A stretch of 64,000 bases of DNA from Artemisia argyi (taxonomy: Eukaryota > Streptophyta > Magnoliopsida > Asterales > Asteraceae): contig CM060707.1 in the NCBI GenBank assembly GCA_030686995.1, positions 83,213,472-83,277,471 on the forward strand. Direction: 5' to 3'. Shown here one piece after another: positions 39,564 to 51,910 of this stretch. Within the stretch, counting starts at the first letter, position 1. Each line of letters starts with the position of its first letter. The translations under genes and the position numbers were made by a program. A model generated the notes under the pieces. That model was not told the DNA's origin, made no database searches, and worked only from the letters and a program-made list of their open reading frames with translations.

Positions 39564-40390
39564 TTAATACTCCCAATCACCTTTCTTTCTATTCTTTCCT
39601 CCACTCCTACCCTCTTCAAGATCCCTTCCACACAACACATGCAAAGTCCTATAGTCATTCCTTTTATACCACAGCTGGAACCCATTAGCTACTCCATAAT
39701 TTGCCAAACAGTCTTTTAGTTGTTCAGGATGTTCAAACCTCAAACCAAGTGTTGGTTTCTGTTCATTCCAAGGAAGACTAGGGTCAAATTCTGGATAAAT
39801 TACACCAGGAGTGACTTTAAATTGTTGGTCAACATTTTCATCATCCAAATCAAGCTCCTTATCACTACATTCACTAAAATTAGCAGCAGTGTTCTCTACA
39901 TGATCCCTTATAAAATTAACACTGCATAATTTATTCAGAAAGGGGTCCTTAATGGTCCTATATGGTATGTCTACATCATCTTCTCCTACATAATCACGAA
40001 CCCCATATTCAGTTATATCTTCCATCTCTAAATCATCTTCCTCTTGAGAATCATCAAACCCAAGCTCAGTTTGTACCCAATGGGTTAAATCATACCCATG
40101 ATGTTCCAAATACAGGTCAATAACATTATCATTCTTAACACCTAAGGCAATAAAGTCTGCTAAATCTACATCATTCTTAAGTTCTTTCAAACCATTACTA
40201 AGTTCTTTACCAGGCATATGATAGTACATACCTTTAACAGGATACTGACAACAGCCTTTGAGCAACTTGGACAATCGAATAACTATCATCCCAATGAAGC
40301 CTACACTTCCAATCGTAGAAACATCTCCTTCAACATACTGGAGTGGTGATGGTGTGAATGTACCATCGTGGTGAAAATTAACGGTTAATC
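39564..40390 (-). pseudogene. MuDR-type transposase, N-terminal fragment
   Basis: The frame from 40289 gives 241 codons, and homology extends upstream to about 40390 (VNFHHDGTFTPSPLQYVEG) before an in-frame TAA. This N-terminal PB1-like module, an acidic middle (DDSQEEDDLEMEDI), and the LGLRFEHPEQLKDCLANYGV plus ANGFQLWYKRNDYRTLHVLC module are typical of the start of plant MuDR-type transposases. The frame ends at GDWEY, and the catalytic DDE core and SWIM finger are absent. It faces the GRF gene (convergent, 500 bp apart). It could be translated as a short regulatory protein, but no start in the conserved position is present. Confidence 0.8.
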
Positions 40391-40594
40391 GCGTTTTTTA
40401 ATCGGATTAGATCATATGGAAATTAGGGTTAGGGTTCAAGATAAAAAAGGGGGGAAAACGTTTTTTGAGTGTGTTATAAGTGAAATACGTAAAAATGGGG
40501 TATTATACAAAGTCAACAAAAGAAAATGGGTCTCATATGCCACGTTGGACTTTAGCCGGTTTTTTAAAAGTTTAGCCGGTTGCCAGTAAAAATT

Positions 40595-40707
40595 GTGCAA
40601 AATGAAACAAAACAAAGAAGTATACAACATTAAGTGAAACGGAAATAAGTACACGTACCAAAACGATACATTAGTGAAAGTACGTAGCTAGTGTACGACC
40701 TAATCCC
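40595..40707 (-). repeat. Right terminal inverted repeat of the MULE
   Basis: Inverse of 38315-38427. On the minus strand it begins GGGATTAGGTCGTACACTAG. Confidence 0.88.
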
Positions 40708-41351
40708 TATACCTTTTCATATCTATCTCTAGTCTAATCAAGATCTTCTAAGTTAACTACAAGATTGTAGTGTAAGAATCTTTCCATATGTGTAAGAAAT
40801 CTTATAGAAAGTCAACTTCTAGATTTGAAAATCTTTCCATAAATGCTCATAATGCATGCCATGATGTCATATATATATTTCTATTTTTAGATTAAGATAT
40901 ATATGAAAGCAAACTTGTAAAATGTATACATTACCTAAGTAATGTTGTTTTAGTAAGTTAATGAGTTACTAAAAATGTTTGATTTCTAATGTCATCACAT
41001 TTTTATCATTTGTAAAACTTATTAATATTAATTTAACACATAAAGTGGCACTTATTCTATAAGTGCACTTTGACACCTAAAATACTTAAAGACTCTAATT
41101 AAAGTATTTTAGTCATTCTAAATGGTTGGTCAAGGGGTTTGATCATAATGCCACATAACAAACATGTACGAACCTGTATTGTAGCATACGAGGACTCGAT
41201 ACGTTGAGAGGTGTTGAATGTATGTTGAGACAAAATAAGATTACAAGTAACTTGTACATTTTATGTTATGTATCAAGTTATATGTTTGTCATCAATCAAA
41301 ACAAACGAGACTGTATAGATTAAATATCGTAATATTTGCACTAACAATTAG

Positions 41352-42300
41352 TATCTATGACATCTAACTCATTTTCCAAATTCATGTCATCATGTATATG
41401 GCTAGATGTTCCTGCATTGCCTAACTGTGTACTCTTAATCACTTGGAATAAATCAAGTTGTAAATCATTCTCCTTACAAGTATTCTATTCAGTCATCTGC
41501 TATCTGGCATGATGTTCCTAGATTGCCTAACTGACTACTTCTACTTACTTGGAACATAATAACATCAACTTCAGGCTCATCAAAAGTGTTATTCACATCA
41601 ATTAGTGATCTTCATACTTTTCCTAACTACTTACTCTGTCTCACTTGGAATAGATTAACCTCAACATCAGGCTCCTCAAAAGTATTATCCCCATCAATCA
41701 GTACTAATGTAGGATCACTGTTGTCACTAACATCAGCTTTACTATCAAATCCAACATTCAACTCTTTAGAATTTTGAAATGCCTCAACAAGTTTATGTTT
41801 TTGCATATGGTTAATAGGTTGGCTAGCAAAAGACATGTTAAGAGCTGAAAACACAGGTTCACTATCTGGCAACTTACTAGATTCTCTAATACTATCGACG
41901 TCCAAAGAGAATTGTGTTAGTTGCAGAAAAGGTTTTACTACATGCTCATTATCAGTGTCATCTAAACCAATCGTCTACAACATGATTTGATAGCAGTACT
42001 AGCTACCCTCCTACTTTCTTCATGCATCTCTCTAAAAATTGTCTTAATTGCATGCAGACATTTCATTCAACTCCAATCTTGTCTTACCTATTTCAACATA
42101 AACATCTATCATCCTATTGTTACTAACAATGTCTTTCAAAAATTCAAGATTTATATGCTCACAAAAGCTATATAAACAATCATCTAGTGTACTACCATGC
42201 TTAACAAAGTAGTAGTAATTGGTTTGTCCATCCACACAACCAAGTTGGACCATAAGAGCATCCATCTCATCAACAGACACCTCATCAATATAAACATAAT
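41352..42300 (-). pseudogene. Second MuDR-type transposase N-terminal fragment
   Basis: The minus-strand frame from about 42345 reads EGGKEIIVDYVYIDEVSVDE then MDALMVQLGCVDGQTNYYYF and IDVYVEIGKTRLELNEMSA, a MuDR-type N-terminal module. The same frame resumes at 41905 after stops near 42044 and gives an acidic segment ending VEVNLFQVRQSK. Down to 41352 there are two further decayed copies of the 'EPEVDVIMFQVS'-type segment, so an internal repeat is visible. A LINE (42480-44114) and a copia LTR (37268-41346) lie on either side. The remaining transposase is missing. Confidence 0.65.
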
Positions 42301-42479
42301 CAACAATAATTTCCTTACCTCCTTCATATATCTACCTGGCCAATTTATGAAAATACCATTGTGATGATGATAAAGCGACCTAATCGACCAGCTGTTGAAA
42401 CCAAGAACAAAAAACTGTTAAGATTATGTAAGGATGATTATAACAATTGATGTTGTTAAGATTGTGATACTCTATTCCT

Positions 42480-44114
42480 TCTCGAATTATTCATGATCTT
42501 GAATAGTTGATGAGAGGGTTCTTATGGCGTCAAGGTGATATGAAAAAGGGTAAGGCAAAAGTGGCATGCGAGGACATTTGTAAGCCTAAAGAGGAAGGAG
42601 GTCTAGGTATTCGTAAACTTAAGGATTTTAATGTGGCGATTATGGCTAAACATATTTATAATATTTTAACTCATAAGGAATCATTGTGAGTTAAGTGGAT
42701 TCATTCGTATATGCTCATGGGTAGAAGTTTTTGGGATGTGCCGTGTACAGGGGATATGAGTTGGGGTTGGAGGAAGTTGCTTCAAATTAGAAGTATTGTC
42801 CGACCTTTTTTCTGGTTTTATACTCGTAATGGCAAAAGGGCTTCTATTTGGTTTGATAATTAGTATGCTCAAAGTCCGCTTATGCGTCTTCTTACAGCTA
42901 GGGAAATATCTCGTTCAGGTTTTTCTTTAGAAGACTCGGTTGTTGTTTTAGTTCAAGATGTCATTTGGAGATGGCCTAATGAGTGGTTGAATAGATTTCC
43001 GGAATTCTTATTGGTCCAAGTCCCGTGTTTTCTTGAAGGAGTGGAGGATGAGCCGAGTTGGCGTGATCATGATGGTGATTTAAAGCCTTTCACTATATCT
43101 CGTGTTTGGGATTCAATTAGATAGAGGGGTGACTTAGTTCCTTGGTTTCTTGTCATTTGGTTTCCCCAATGTCTCCCAAAACATGCGTTTCACTTTTGGC
43201 TTGTGGTAAACTCTAAGCTGAAGACACAAGATAGGTTGAGGCAATGAGATGTCGGTCCTGAGACTGACTTAAACCTGCTTCGATGTCCTTTTTGTGATAA
43301 TGAGCCTGATTCTCATGCTCATTTTTTTGAGTATCCATTTTCTTTACAGGTTTGGTCTAGTTCGTGCTTTAGGAGGAATGGAAAATGTTCCTCCTCGGTT
43401 GGAGGACGCTATTGTGTACTTTAACCCGCTGTCTAAAGGTCTTTCAGCCCAGAGTGTTATTTCTCGGCTACTCCTTGCAGCTACATGTTACTATATTTGG
43501 CATGAACGAAATTTGAGACTTTTCAAGAAGAAATTAAAGTCATATACACAAGTGTTTGATGACATAGTTGCAATTGTTCGGTTGAAGATTCTTTCTTTTC
43601 TTTTTAAGAAGAATTCTATGCGTATAAGAAGGATTGTTGATACATGGAAGCTACTAGGATCGGTGATCATCACAAGTTAATAACGGCCCATGGATTATTA
43701 TGGTTATGGTCTTATTTTGGGAGTTCCATTTGAGAGCTATACTCTTTTTTCCTTCACCAAGGGTTTTCCCACTTGGTTTTTCTTGAGAAGGTTTTTTAAG
43801 GAGGTAGTCTCAGTTGGTAATCTTGTGCTCCCATGTTGTTGTGGCTGGATGGCTTGGAGGTTCCTTGGATTGCTGCACGTTATTCCCAAGATGGTGTGCC
43901 AGGGTTTTTGTCTGTCTCTAGCTTTCGGTTATTGGTTATGTAGTTTATAGTTAGAGTTGTTAGTGTTTATGGCATGTCATAAACACTATTTCATAGATGT
44001 CTATCAAGCTTTTACTTGAGGTTAATGTGGTACTCTGCCACATTACATTTTGTACTTAACCTTTTGTGATTAATATATTTTACTGGGGTAACTTAAAAAA
44101 AAAAAAAAAAAAAA
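42480..44114 (+). mobile_element. 5'-truncated LINE with poly(A) tail
   Basis: It comprises the C-terminal part of ORF2, about 400 bp of 3' UTR and 20 A (44095-44114). The left border is set only approximately, by where LINE-like coding begins. An AAGATTGT occurs both left (about 42457) and right (about 44121) of the element and is a weak candidate target duplication. Confidence 0.7.
42507..43680 (+). pseudogene. LINE ORF2 C-terminus with zinc-binding reverse-transcriptase domain
   Basis: Conserved plant LINE segments appear in order: FLWRQGDMKKGKAKVACEDI then KPKEEGGLGIRKLKDFNVAI; a middle part FTISRVWDSIR; and the zf-RVT region LRCPFCDNEPDSHAHFFFEY (CX2C, HxxxF). The last segment is in another frame, LAATCYYIWHERNLRLFKKK to RIVDTWKLLGS. 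At least four stops (after KESL, IWFDN, WDSIR and RLRQ) and one frameshift break it. Confidence 0.82.
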
Positions 44115-44907
44115 TTGAAGAAGATTGTAAGCCAAAAACTTACCATATCTCCATGATGCAGAGTTTTGTTCTTCCACAGAGTCATCAATAAAAGACTATT
44201 CTTTAAGTTGTCATAATGTAAAACCAAGGTTGGAGCTTGTTAATTTGTCATTTAGAAAATTTAATTTCAGGTCTGACATTGCATTAGGTTTTTTTTGGTA
44301 AAGCTTCGAAGACAAGTTTGGGGATAATTAATGAGTATAGGCCTTTGCTATATTAGAGATAATGGCGGGAAAATAGATGGGACGTGAGTACATTAAATGA
44401 GAAATAGAAAATTTCATCACAGTAAAAAGACAATTACGCCCTCAACTATAAACGGACGTTAGGAAGTTGACCCGGTCAGATGGACCTTGGATGATAAAAA
44501 ACATAGTAATGGGAACCTTGCGTGTATCTTTTATATAATAAAAGAATTACATAATTTCAGAGTGTTTTTGCAAATCCTTTCTTATTGAAAAAAAAAATAG
44601 ACAAATAGGAGAGCTTGATTTTGCCACGTAGGCGAAATCGAGCAATATGATTGGTCAATAAAAAGTCAAAATTAAATTGATTTTGGTCAAACTTAATAAC
44701 TTTGGCGGAGAAAATTGATTAAGAAAAAAAATGCTTAAAAATATAGGTGCCAAATTTATGAAAACAAAAACTTAAAAAAGAGGAAGTAATTAATAAAACT
44801 TTGGTGGTTGAATTTTAAATAAATTATATAGAGCTAAGTGTAAAATTAAAAGTTTCCATGTTTTTTATTAACTTTAGAGAAAAAAACAAATAACCCCTTA
44901 CACTTTA
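44115..44907. other. Non-coding, probably 5' flank of the disrupted MULE
   Basis: No ORF. The segment about 44420-44520 ('ttacgccctcaactataaacgg...ttgacccgg') resembles leader DNA of MULE-type genes and may belong to the fragment at 41352-42300, now separated by the LINE. This is a weak inference. Confidence 0.35.
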
Positions 44908-45241
44908 TGTAGGACCGTAGAACAACCTATTTCACATATGAATCTTGCCTAAACCTAGAGAGAGAAAGTAAGTAGAGAGAGAGAGTGGATGGGAACTCTA
45001 GTGTGTGAAATAATAACCTTGTTAAGACTAAGAGAACCAACCTCTCAAATGAGGTTTACAATAGTATTTATACTCAAAGTCTAGGGCTTCACATATCTTT
45101 GACCTTATTACATAACTAGCCCTTAGACTTTATAAAATCATGAAAACTACACATAAACTTCATCATATTGATATTCTAAAGCAACCTATTACTACACATT
45201 AATGACCGACACTTTTTATAAATAAAAATACGATTCTAACA
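44908..45241 (-). repeat. LTR, left arm (334 bp)
   Basis: In element orientation it is TGTTAGAATCGTATTTTTAT to CTACGGTCCTACA. It is followed on the plus strand by AATCTCCCCCT, the inverted polypurine tract. Confidence 0.88.
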
Positions 45242-47787
45242 ATCTCCCCCTAAGTGTTGGTCATTGAGGTTGCGCGACTTCATCATCTTTGTCTTAAACT
45301 TTATCATTCATAGCTCTTGACGTCTTTAAGAATCACTAGATGAATCATAGTTCCAGTTCATCATGCTTCATTGATGTTGAAGTGATCCGATGATGTCATC
45401 TGCCTTTCGTCACTTCTGTGTTTGTGGGGGTTGTCTGCCATTCCAACATGCTCATACATCTTAAGTCTTTGTCATACATACATTTGTTATTCCCATTCTT
45501 TCACTTTGATCTTTGTCACGTTACTTTGTAGATTCTTCTTTTTGGCGTAGAATCTTTCTTTGACTGTTGCTATCCTTTGATCTTTGTGAGAACTTTCCTT
45601 TGACTTTGTGATGCATGTATGAGCATGTGGAATCTTTAACCATGGAGATGATGTAAAGCTGCAGGTAAACAGTTAGCAATAAACAACCGGTACTTACAGA
45701 TAAGGAATTAAAGATCGTCAACAGCATAGTGTGAAGACTCCTTCTAACCCTTACCATGGCTGTTCCCATATCAGATACTCCCGAAAGAGCTTACGAGACC
45801 TACTAAGTAGCTTAATGACTGGGTGAGTCACTGGGGATCACTCCACGACTGTAGACCGTTTGAAACCACCGCGAACACTAAGCGTAACCCATAAAGAATT
45901 ACCGAAGTGACCTGCTGTCAGGGATGCTTGATGTTGACCCTGGCAGGAATTTCCGTTCAATCATTGAGAATATACATAAGTAATTCCTCTCATAAACGTT
46001 CTTGGCAGATTGCTAAGATCTGCGTAGGACTCTTAAGTTTACATCTGGCGTCCTTAATGATGAACAACCAGTGTAGAAATATCATGTGTTCCTATGAGAT
46101 CTTTTGATGAATCTCGGGGCTCTAGACTCAATAAGTGCACATTAGGTTTCCTATGCGGAGATTAGGGAGAGGTCTCCTGCTTCAATATCAACCATCTCTA
46201 AGAGACAGGTCGATAGATTATGTCGGTTCCCCGTGAGAATGAAACAAGCTCTTTTAAGAGAACTTGAGTGGCTAGAAGGTTTAGTGCAGTGCGTCACTGG
46301 GTCCATGACGTCTTTATCTTCAATACCGGTGTCACCTTAGTAACAACCAGTAGCATATGAATTGAACCCGGTGTCTGCCCTAAGGTTGAACATATGGAGG
46401 GCTATTTCTTTTCACCCTTTTTCATAACTTTTCTTTTTAATTCTTCAACCCCTTCTTTCTCCTTTCTCATTTTCTCCTTTTTTTTTCAATCATACCTAAG
46501 GACTTCTAATTCTAATCTATTGGAATAATCCTTGGGTAGATCCCTCCGGCTCTGGCGGATCATAGGACGGTTTTCCCTAACCTTAGTCACCTTATAACTC
46601 CATGAATCCTATAATTGCCATGAAACCTTTGATTAAAAATCTCTCAAAGTGTTTATGAATATAAACACATTTTTGTTGACACTCTGAGAGTTTTTGTTTC
46701 TTATGAAGGACTCCCCCTTCACATGTGCTCATGAATTTTTTAAGAAATTTGCACATGCGTGAGGAGTTTGCACTTGTTGAATTGATCTACTTTCAGTGAA
46801 CATGACCGATTCGAGACACGCTTACATCACTAGTTAGACTAGCTTGAAATTATTACCCGTCCTGGTCAAGTCCAAAGAAAGTCTCTCAATACGGTACATT
46901 CTACTCAGACAAGTCCTATTCGAGACACGCTTACATCACTAGTTAGACTAGCTTGAAATTATTACTCGTCCAGGACAAGTCCTTTCGATTACTGACATTT
47001 TAAGCTTCGTCAATTCATTGGTACTTACTGAGTCGATCTCTTTTGAGATTCAGTCACAAACTTTAAACATCTTTGATCACATTTTAATCTTGTCTTCTCC
47101 CCCTCAAAAATAACATATTGTGATATTTTTTATATCAACTGAGTAAAAAAGAAAAGGCTTTTTGGAGAGATAGACAGATTTCATTTTGCATGAATTCGGA
47201 ACATTTTGTTTTTGAACTCCCCCTTAATGATAGCACATTTTAAAATCAATTAAGGGTTTTGAGGGAGTTATCTTGAGCATTCATTTGAAAGATTTTGAAA
47301 AATCTTTAGATGAATCTTGAAAAAGTGCTCAAGATTACTATTTTGAAAACGAGTTTTAGTTTGAAGTCTTTTTCGTTTGTTTAGACTCGAACTTTTTGAA
47401 AAAGATTTCGTCCTAGAAAATACGAGTCCTTGATTTGAAAATAATCAGAAGTCATCGTTTAAGCCCGGGTTTCGTACAGAAGTATACGAAAGCCATTGTG
47501 AAGAAAATTTTGAGAAACGACATGTTTTGGAAAAACATTTTAAAGAACTCCCGCTCAAGCATCTGTATATGTCCATATCATTGTTGAATGACATTTCTAG
47601 AAACGTACAGAATATTGATTTATACGAGAGACATGTCGTGAGAAGAATATTTTTGGATTTTTTGATTTTATATTGTTTTTGTATTTTTTGAAATTTTATA
47701 TTTTTGTATTTTGGTTTTGTTGGTTTTTCAAATTTTGTATTTTGTTTTTTCAAAAATATTTACAGCGAAGCAATTTTGAAAACATTT
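45242..47787 (-). other. 3' non-coding region, left arm
   Basis: 2546 bp, collinear with 3869-6434 and inverse to 51911-54462, including the CTGTCAGGG hairpin (about 45914) and the 109-bp-spaced TTCGAGACACG blocks (46810/46919). No ORF. Confidence 0.8.
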
Positions 47788-49664
47788 TCAAGAAGATTCG
47801 AGAAGACGTTCTAGCTCCTCAGGAGTTAGGCTTCGCATGCCAATTCGTCGAACTAAATAGTCAAACCTTTCTTTTGGAAGGGCTTTACAAATCAGCATCA
47901 ATTTTTGGTGAAGTGACCATTGGAGTACCAACAGAATCACAATTTTCCTTTCCATGTTTTTTCAAAATCTCTATTGTATATTTAGCTTGATTGATAAAAA
48001 TACCACGAGGGGATTGATGTATTTGTAAAACAAGAAAGAATTTTAGTTCCCCCATCATGGACATTTCAAATTTGCTTTTCATGAGATTTTCAAAATGTTT
48101 TGAATGGTTAGGATTGGTTGATCCAAAAATTATGTCGTCCACGTAAATTTGAACGATCAAAATGTCATCTTTGAATTTTTTGATAAACAAGGTGTCATCA
48201 ACCGTTCCTTTGGTGAAATTGTTTTTGAGCAAGAAAGATGATAGTTCGTCATACCACGCTCTTGGAGCTTCTTTTAAACCATAGATGGCTTTCTTAAGCT
48301 TGTAGACGTAGTCTGGATGATCTTTGTCGATGAATCCCTTTGGCTGACTCACATACACTTCTTCTTTCAGAGTTCCATTCAAGAAAGCTGTCTTAATGTC
48401 CATCTGATAGACTGTGATGTTTTTGTGAGCTGCATAGGCTAAGAAAATCCGGACTGCTTCAAGTCTAGCTACGGGCGCGAATGATTCTTCGAAATCTATC
48501 CCTTCTTCTTGTGGATATCCTTTAGCCACGAGACGAGCTTTGTTATGAATTACAGTCATTTCCTCATCCAGTTTGTTCTTCCACAACCACTTAAGATCAA
48601 GAAAGCGTTTATCAAGTGGTCGTTCAACAAGTTCTCAACTATCATGTAACAGGTATTGAAGAAGTTCCTCCTGCATCGCTTCAATCCAAGGGTTTTCTGC
48701 CATTGCTTCCCGAATGTTCTTTGGTTCTTTGAGGCTTATTGAGCAAATGTAAATGCACAATTCGAGATCGGTGGCAAGTTGTCTCCTCGTCTGAACTGGC
48801 TTTGAAGGTTCACCAATAACTTGTTCTATTGGATGGTCTTTTGTCCATTGAAACGTAGAAGGGTACCTTGGGTTTAACGTATGTGTGTTAGATGGTTCTT
48901 GTAACCTTGAAGAAGATTCAGCAGAGTCTGTTGCAAACGGGTTTTCAAATACTTCTTCTCCTTCTTCTAACGCAACATCGTTTGAATTATTTGTTGGTTC
49001 TTCTTGAAAATTTGTGTTTTGATTTTGCTCATCAACTCTTGGTAGTTCAGTTTCAAGTACTGGAGTGGCTTGGGTAGATGTAGATGATGTTGAGGTAGTT
49101 GGTGCTTCAGCTTCGATTGTTGTAGATGCATCCAGTGGTGGTGGTTGTTGATTTTGAGCGGGTGCAGCGAAATGTTGTTGAGATGCATTTGTCGAAGTTC
49201 CACCATAATATTCATCAAACATTAACTCGAAGAAATTTTCCAGTTCTTGTTCTGAAGGTTTGTCCGTGTTTGTTGACTGAGCTCCTTGAGGCACGAGTCC
49301 TGAACTGATGTGTCCAGAAGTCTGACTGTTTGGTGCAGGTCCTAATCTGTTTTGATTAGAAGCCATTGGATTAAGAGCGGGTTCTAGAGCGTATCTCTCA
49401 GAAGCCATCTGTGAAATCTCGTCAAACTTCACATTCATCGTCTCCATTATCCTTTTAGTTCTTCGATTATACACCCTGAATGCCCTCGAGTTTTCTGAAT
49501 ATCCAATGAAGATTCCAATATCACCCTTAGCTTTCAACTTTCCTAGATCTTCTCTGTCGTTCGTCGGATAGCACAAAGCGCCAAACACATGAAGGTAAGA
49601 GATGTCAGGTTTCCGGTTATTCACAAGCTCATATGGGGTTTTATTGAATCTTGGATGGATTGGG
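47788..49664 (-). pseudogene. Copia pol fragment, left arm, with RNase H deletion
   Basis: Reading begins at the core-integrase C-terminal side ([20 protein letters not shown]) and goes through the linker ([13 protein letters not shown] at 49408) and the RT with YVDDIIFGS. At SPKIDADL it jumps to [16 protein letters not shown], so about 620 bp with the RNase H catalytic part is missing. A TGG-to-TGA change at about 48635 gives a stop (LLHDS*). Integrase catalytic residues are absent because the fragment is 5'-truncated. Confidence 0.85.
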
Positions 49665-49669
49665 GTTTT

Positions 49670-51910
49670 ATGGCTTCTGAGAGATACGCTCTAGAACCCG
49701 CGCTTAATCCAATGGCTTCTAATCATAACAGATTAGGACCCGCAACAAACATGCAGACTTCTGGACACATCAGTTCAGGACTCGTGCCTAATGGAGCTCA
49801 TTCAACAAACACGGACAAACCTTCAGAACAAGAACTGGAAAATTTCTTCGAGTTAATGTTTGATGAATATTATGGTGGAACTTCGACAAATGCATCTCAA
49901 CAACATTCCGCTGCACCCGCTCAAATTCAACCACCACCACCACCACTGGATGTATCTACAACAATCGAAGCTGAAGCACCAACTACCTCAACATCGTCTA
50001 CATCTACTCAAGCCACTCCAGTACTTGAAACTGAACTACCAAGAGTTGATGAGCAAAATCAAAACACAAATTTTCAAGAAGAACCAACAAATAATTCAAA
50101 CGATGTTGCGTTAGAAGAAGGAGAAGAAGTATTTGAAAACCCGTTTGCAACAGACTCTGCTGAATCTTCTTCAAGGTTACAAGAACCTTCTAACACACAT
50201 ACGTTAAACCCAAGGTACCCTTCTACGTTTCAATGGACAAAAGACCATCCAATAGAACAAGTTATTGGTGAACCTTCAAATCCAGTTTAGACGAGGAGAC
50301 AACTTGCCACCGATCTCGAATTATGCATTTACATTTACTCAATAAGCCTCAAAGAACCAAAGAACATTCAGGAAGCAATGGCAGAAAACCCTTGGATTGA
50401 AGCGATGCAGGAGGAACTTCTTCAATACCTGTTACATGATAGTTGGGAACTTGTTGAACGACCACTTGATAAACGCGTTCTTGATCTCAAGTGGTTGTGG
50501 AAGAACAAACTGGATGAGGAAATGACTGTAATTCGTAACAAAGCAAGTCTCGTGGCTAAAGGATATCCACAAGAAGAAGGGATAGATTTCGAAGAATCAT
50601 TCGCGCCTGTAGCTAGACTTGAAGCAGTCCGGATTTTCTTAGCCTATGCAGCTCACAAAAACATCACAGTCTATCAGATGGACATTAAGACAGCTTTCTT
50701 GAATGGAACTCTGAAAGAAGAAGTGTATGTGAGTCAGCCAGAGGGATTCATCGACAAAGATCATTCAGACTACGTCTACAAGCTTAAGAAAGCCATCTAT
50801 GGTTTAAAACAAGCTCCAAGAGCGTGGTATGATGAACTATCATCTTTCTTGCTCAAAAACAATTTCACAAAAGGAACGGTTGATGACACCTTGTTTATCA
50901 AAAAATTCAAAGGTGACATTTTGATCGTTTAAATTTACGTGGACGACATAATCTTTGGATCAACCAATCCTAACCATTCAAAACATTTTGAAAATCTCAT
51001 GAAAAGCAAATTTGAAATGTCCATGATGGGGGAACTAAAATTCTTTCTTGGTTTACAAATACATCAATCCCCTCGTGGTATTTTTATCAATCAAGCTAAA
51101 TATACAATAGAGATTTTGAAAAAACATGGAATGGAAAATTGTGATTCTGTTGGTACTCCAATGGTCACTTCTCCAAAAATTGATGCTGATTTATTTGGGA
51201 AACCCGTCGATCCGAAGAAATATCAGAGCATGATTGGTTCACTCATGTACTTAACTACTAGTCGACCTGATATTCAATTTGCTGTTTGTTTGTTAGCACG
51301 GTTTCAGGCAAAGCCTACCGAACTTCACCTCAAAGAGGTTAAAAGGATCTTTCGGTACCTACGAAGAACCATTAACATGGGACTGTGGTATCCGAAGGAT
51401 TCGGGGTTTAATCTAACAGCCTTTTCAGATGCCGACCATGCAGGAGATCAATTTACTGCAAAAAGTACATCAGGTGGAGCACAATTTTTGGGTGAAAAGC
51501 TAGTAAGCTGGTCGTCAAAGAAACAGGATTGTACTGCGCTATCAACCGCCGAAGCCGAGTATGTGTCTCTATCTGCGTGTTGTGCCCAAGTTCTTTGGAT
51601 GCGGACACAGCTCACAGATTATGGCTTTACTTTTGACAAAATACCTATGTATTGTAACTCAAAAAGTAGCATAGCCATCTCGTGCAATCCCGTACATCAC
51701 TCTAAGACAAAGCATATCAAAGTCCGCTACCATTTCATCAAACACGTGGAAGAGGGTACTGTTGAATTATTTTTCGTTAAGACTGATTACCAACTCATCG
51801 ATCTATTTACTAAAGCCCTTCCAAAAGAAAGGTTTGACTATTTAGTTCGACGAATTGGCATGCGAAGCCTAACTCCTGAGGAGCTAGAACGTCTTCTCGA
51901 ATCTTGTTGA
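49670..51910 (+). pseudogene. Copia pol fragment, right arm, two nonsense codons
   Basis: The frame starts exactly at the linker [14 protein letters not shown] (ATG 49670) and continues through RT and RNase H to LLESC at 51910. TAG at about 50288 and TAA at about 50930 (just before IYVDD's Y) are single-base changes from Gln codons. The ORF is otherwise full length and retains YVDD-type residues and the [12 protein letters not shown]ase H motif. The preceding pol (protease, integrase) is absent. Confidence 0.87.

Larger units (their letters stand above)
38315..40707. mobile_element. Complete 2.39-kb MULE with 113-bp TIRs and two convergent genes
   Basis: TIRs are 38315-38427 and 40595-40707, beginning GGGATTAGGYCGTACAMTAG, with only two mismatches seen over 113 bp. 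Flanks are AATACCTTT (38306-38314) and TATACCTTT (40708-40716), a 9-bp duplication with one difference. Inside are a plus-strand GRF zinc-finger gene reading in from the left TIR and a minus-strand MuDR N-terminal fragment reading in from the right TIR. The transposase core is missing, so the copy is non-autonomous. It is inserted in a copia LTR. Confidence 0.88.
37268..41346 (-). repeat. Copia LTR interrupted by a MULE
   Basis: In element orientation it begins TGTTAGTGCAAATATTACG (right end 41346) and ends at 37268 in CTACGTTTTCACA after a long C-run (plus strand, about 16 G near 37281-37296). Removing the MULE and one duplication leaves about 1.68 kb, close to the 1507-bp and 1316-bp relatives. 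Inside are two diverged units of the 70-bp repeat (37639-37785), a 60-bp direct repeat 'ttcaagatcttctaacc' (38008/38068), and the shared 'gtggttcgg' segment (37529). To the right is a MuDR-type pseudogene, so this LTR is inserted in, or abuts, older MULE DNA. Confidence 0.7.

Noticed and set aside
43690..43950. 86-codon frame after the LINE ORF2
   Set aside because: It lies in the LINE 3' UTR before the poly(A) tail. No domain.
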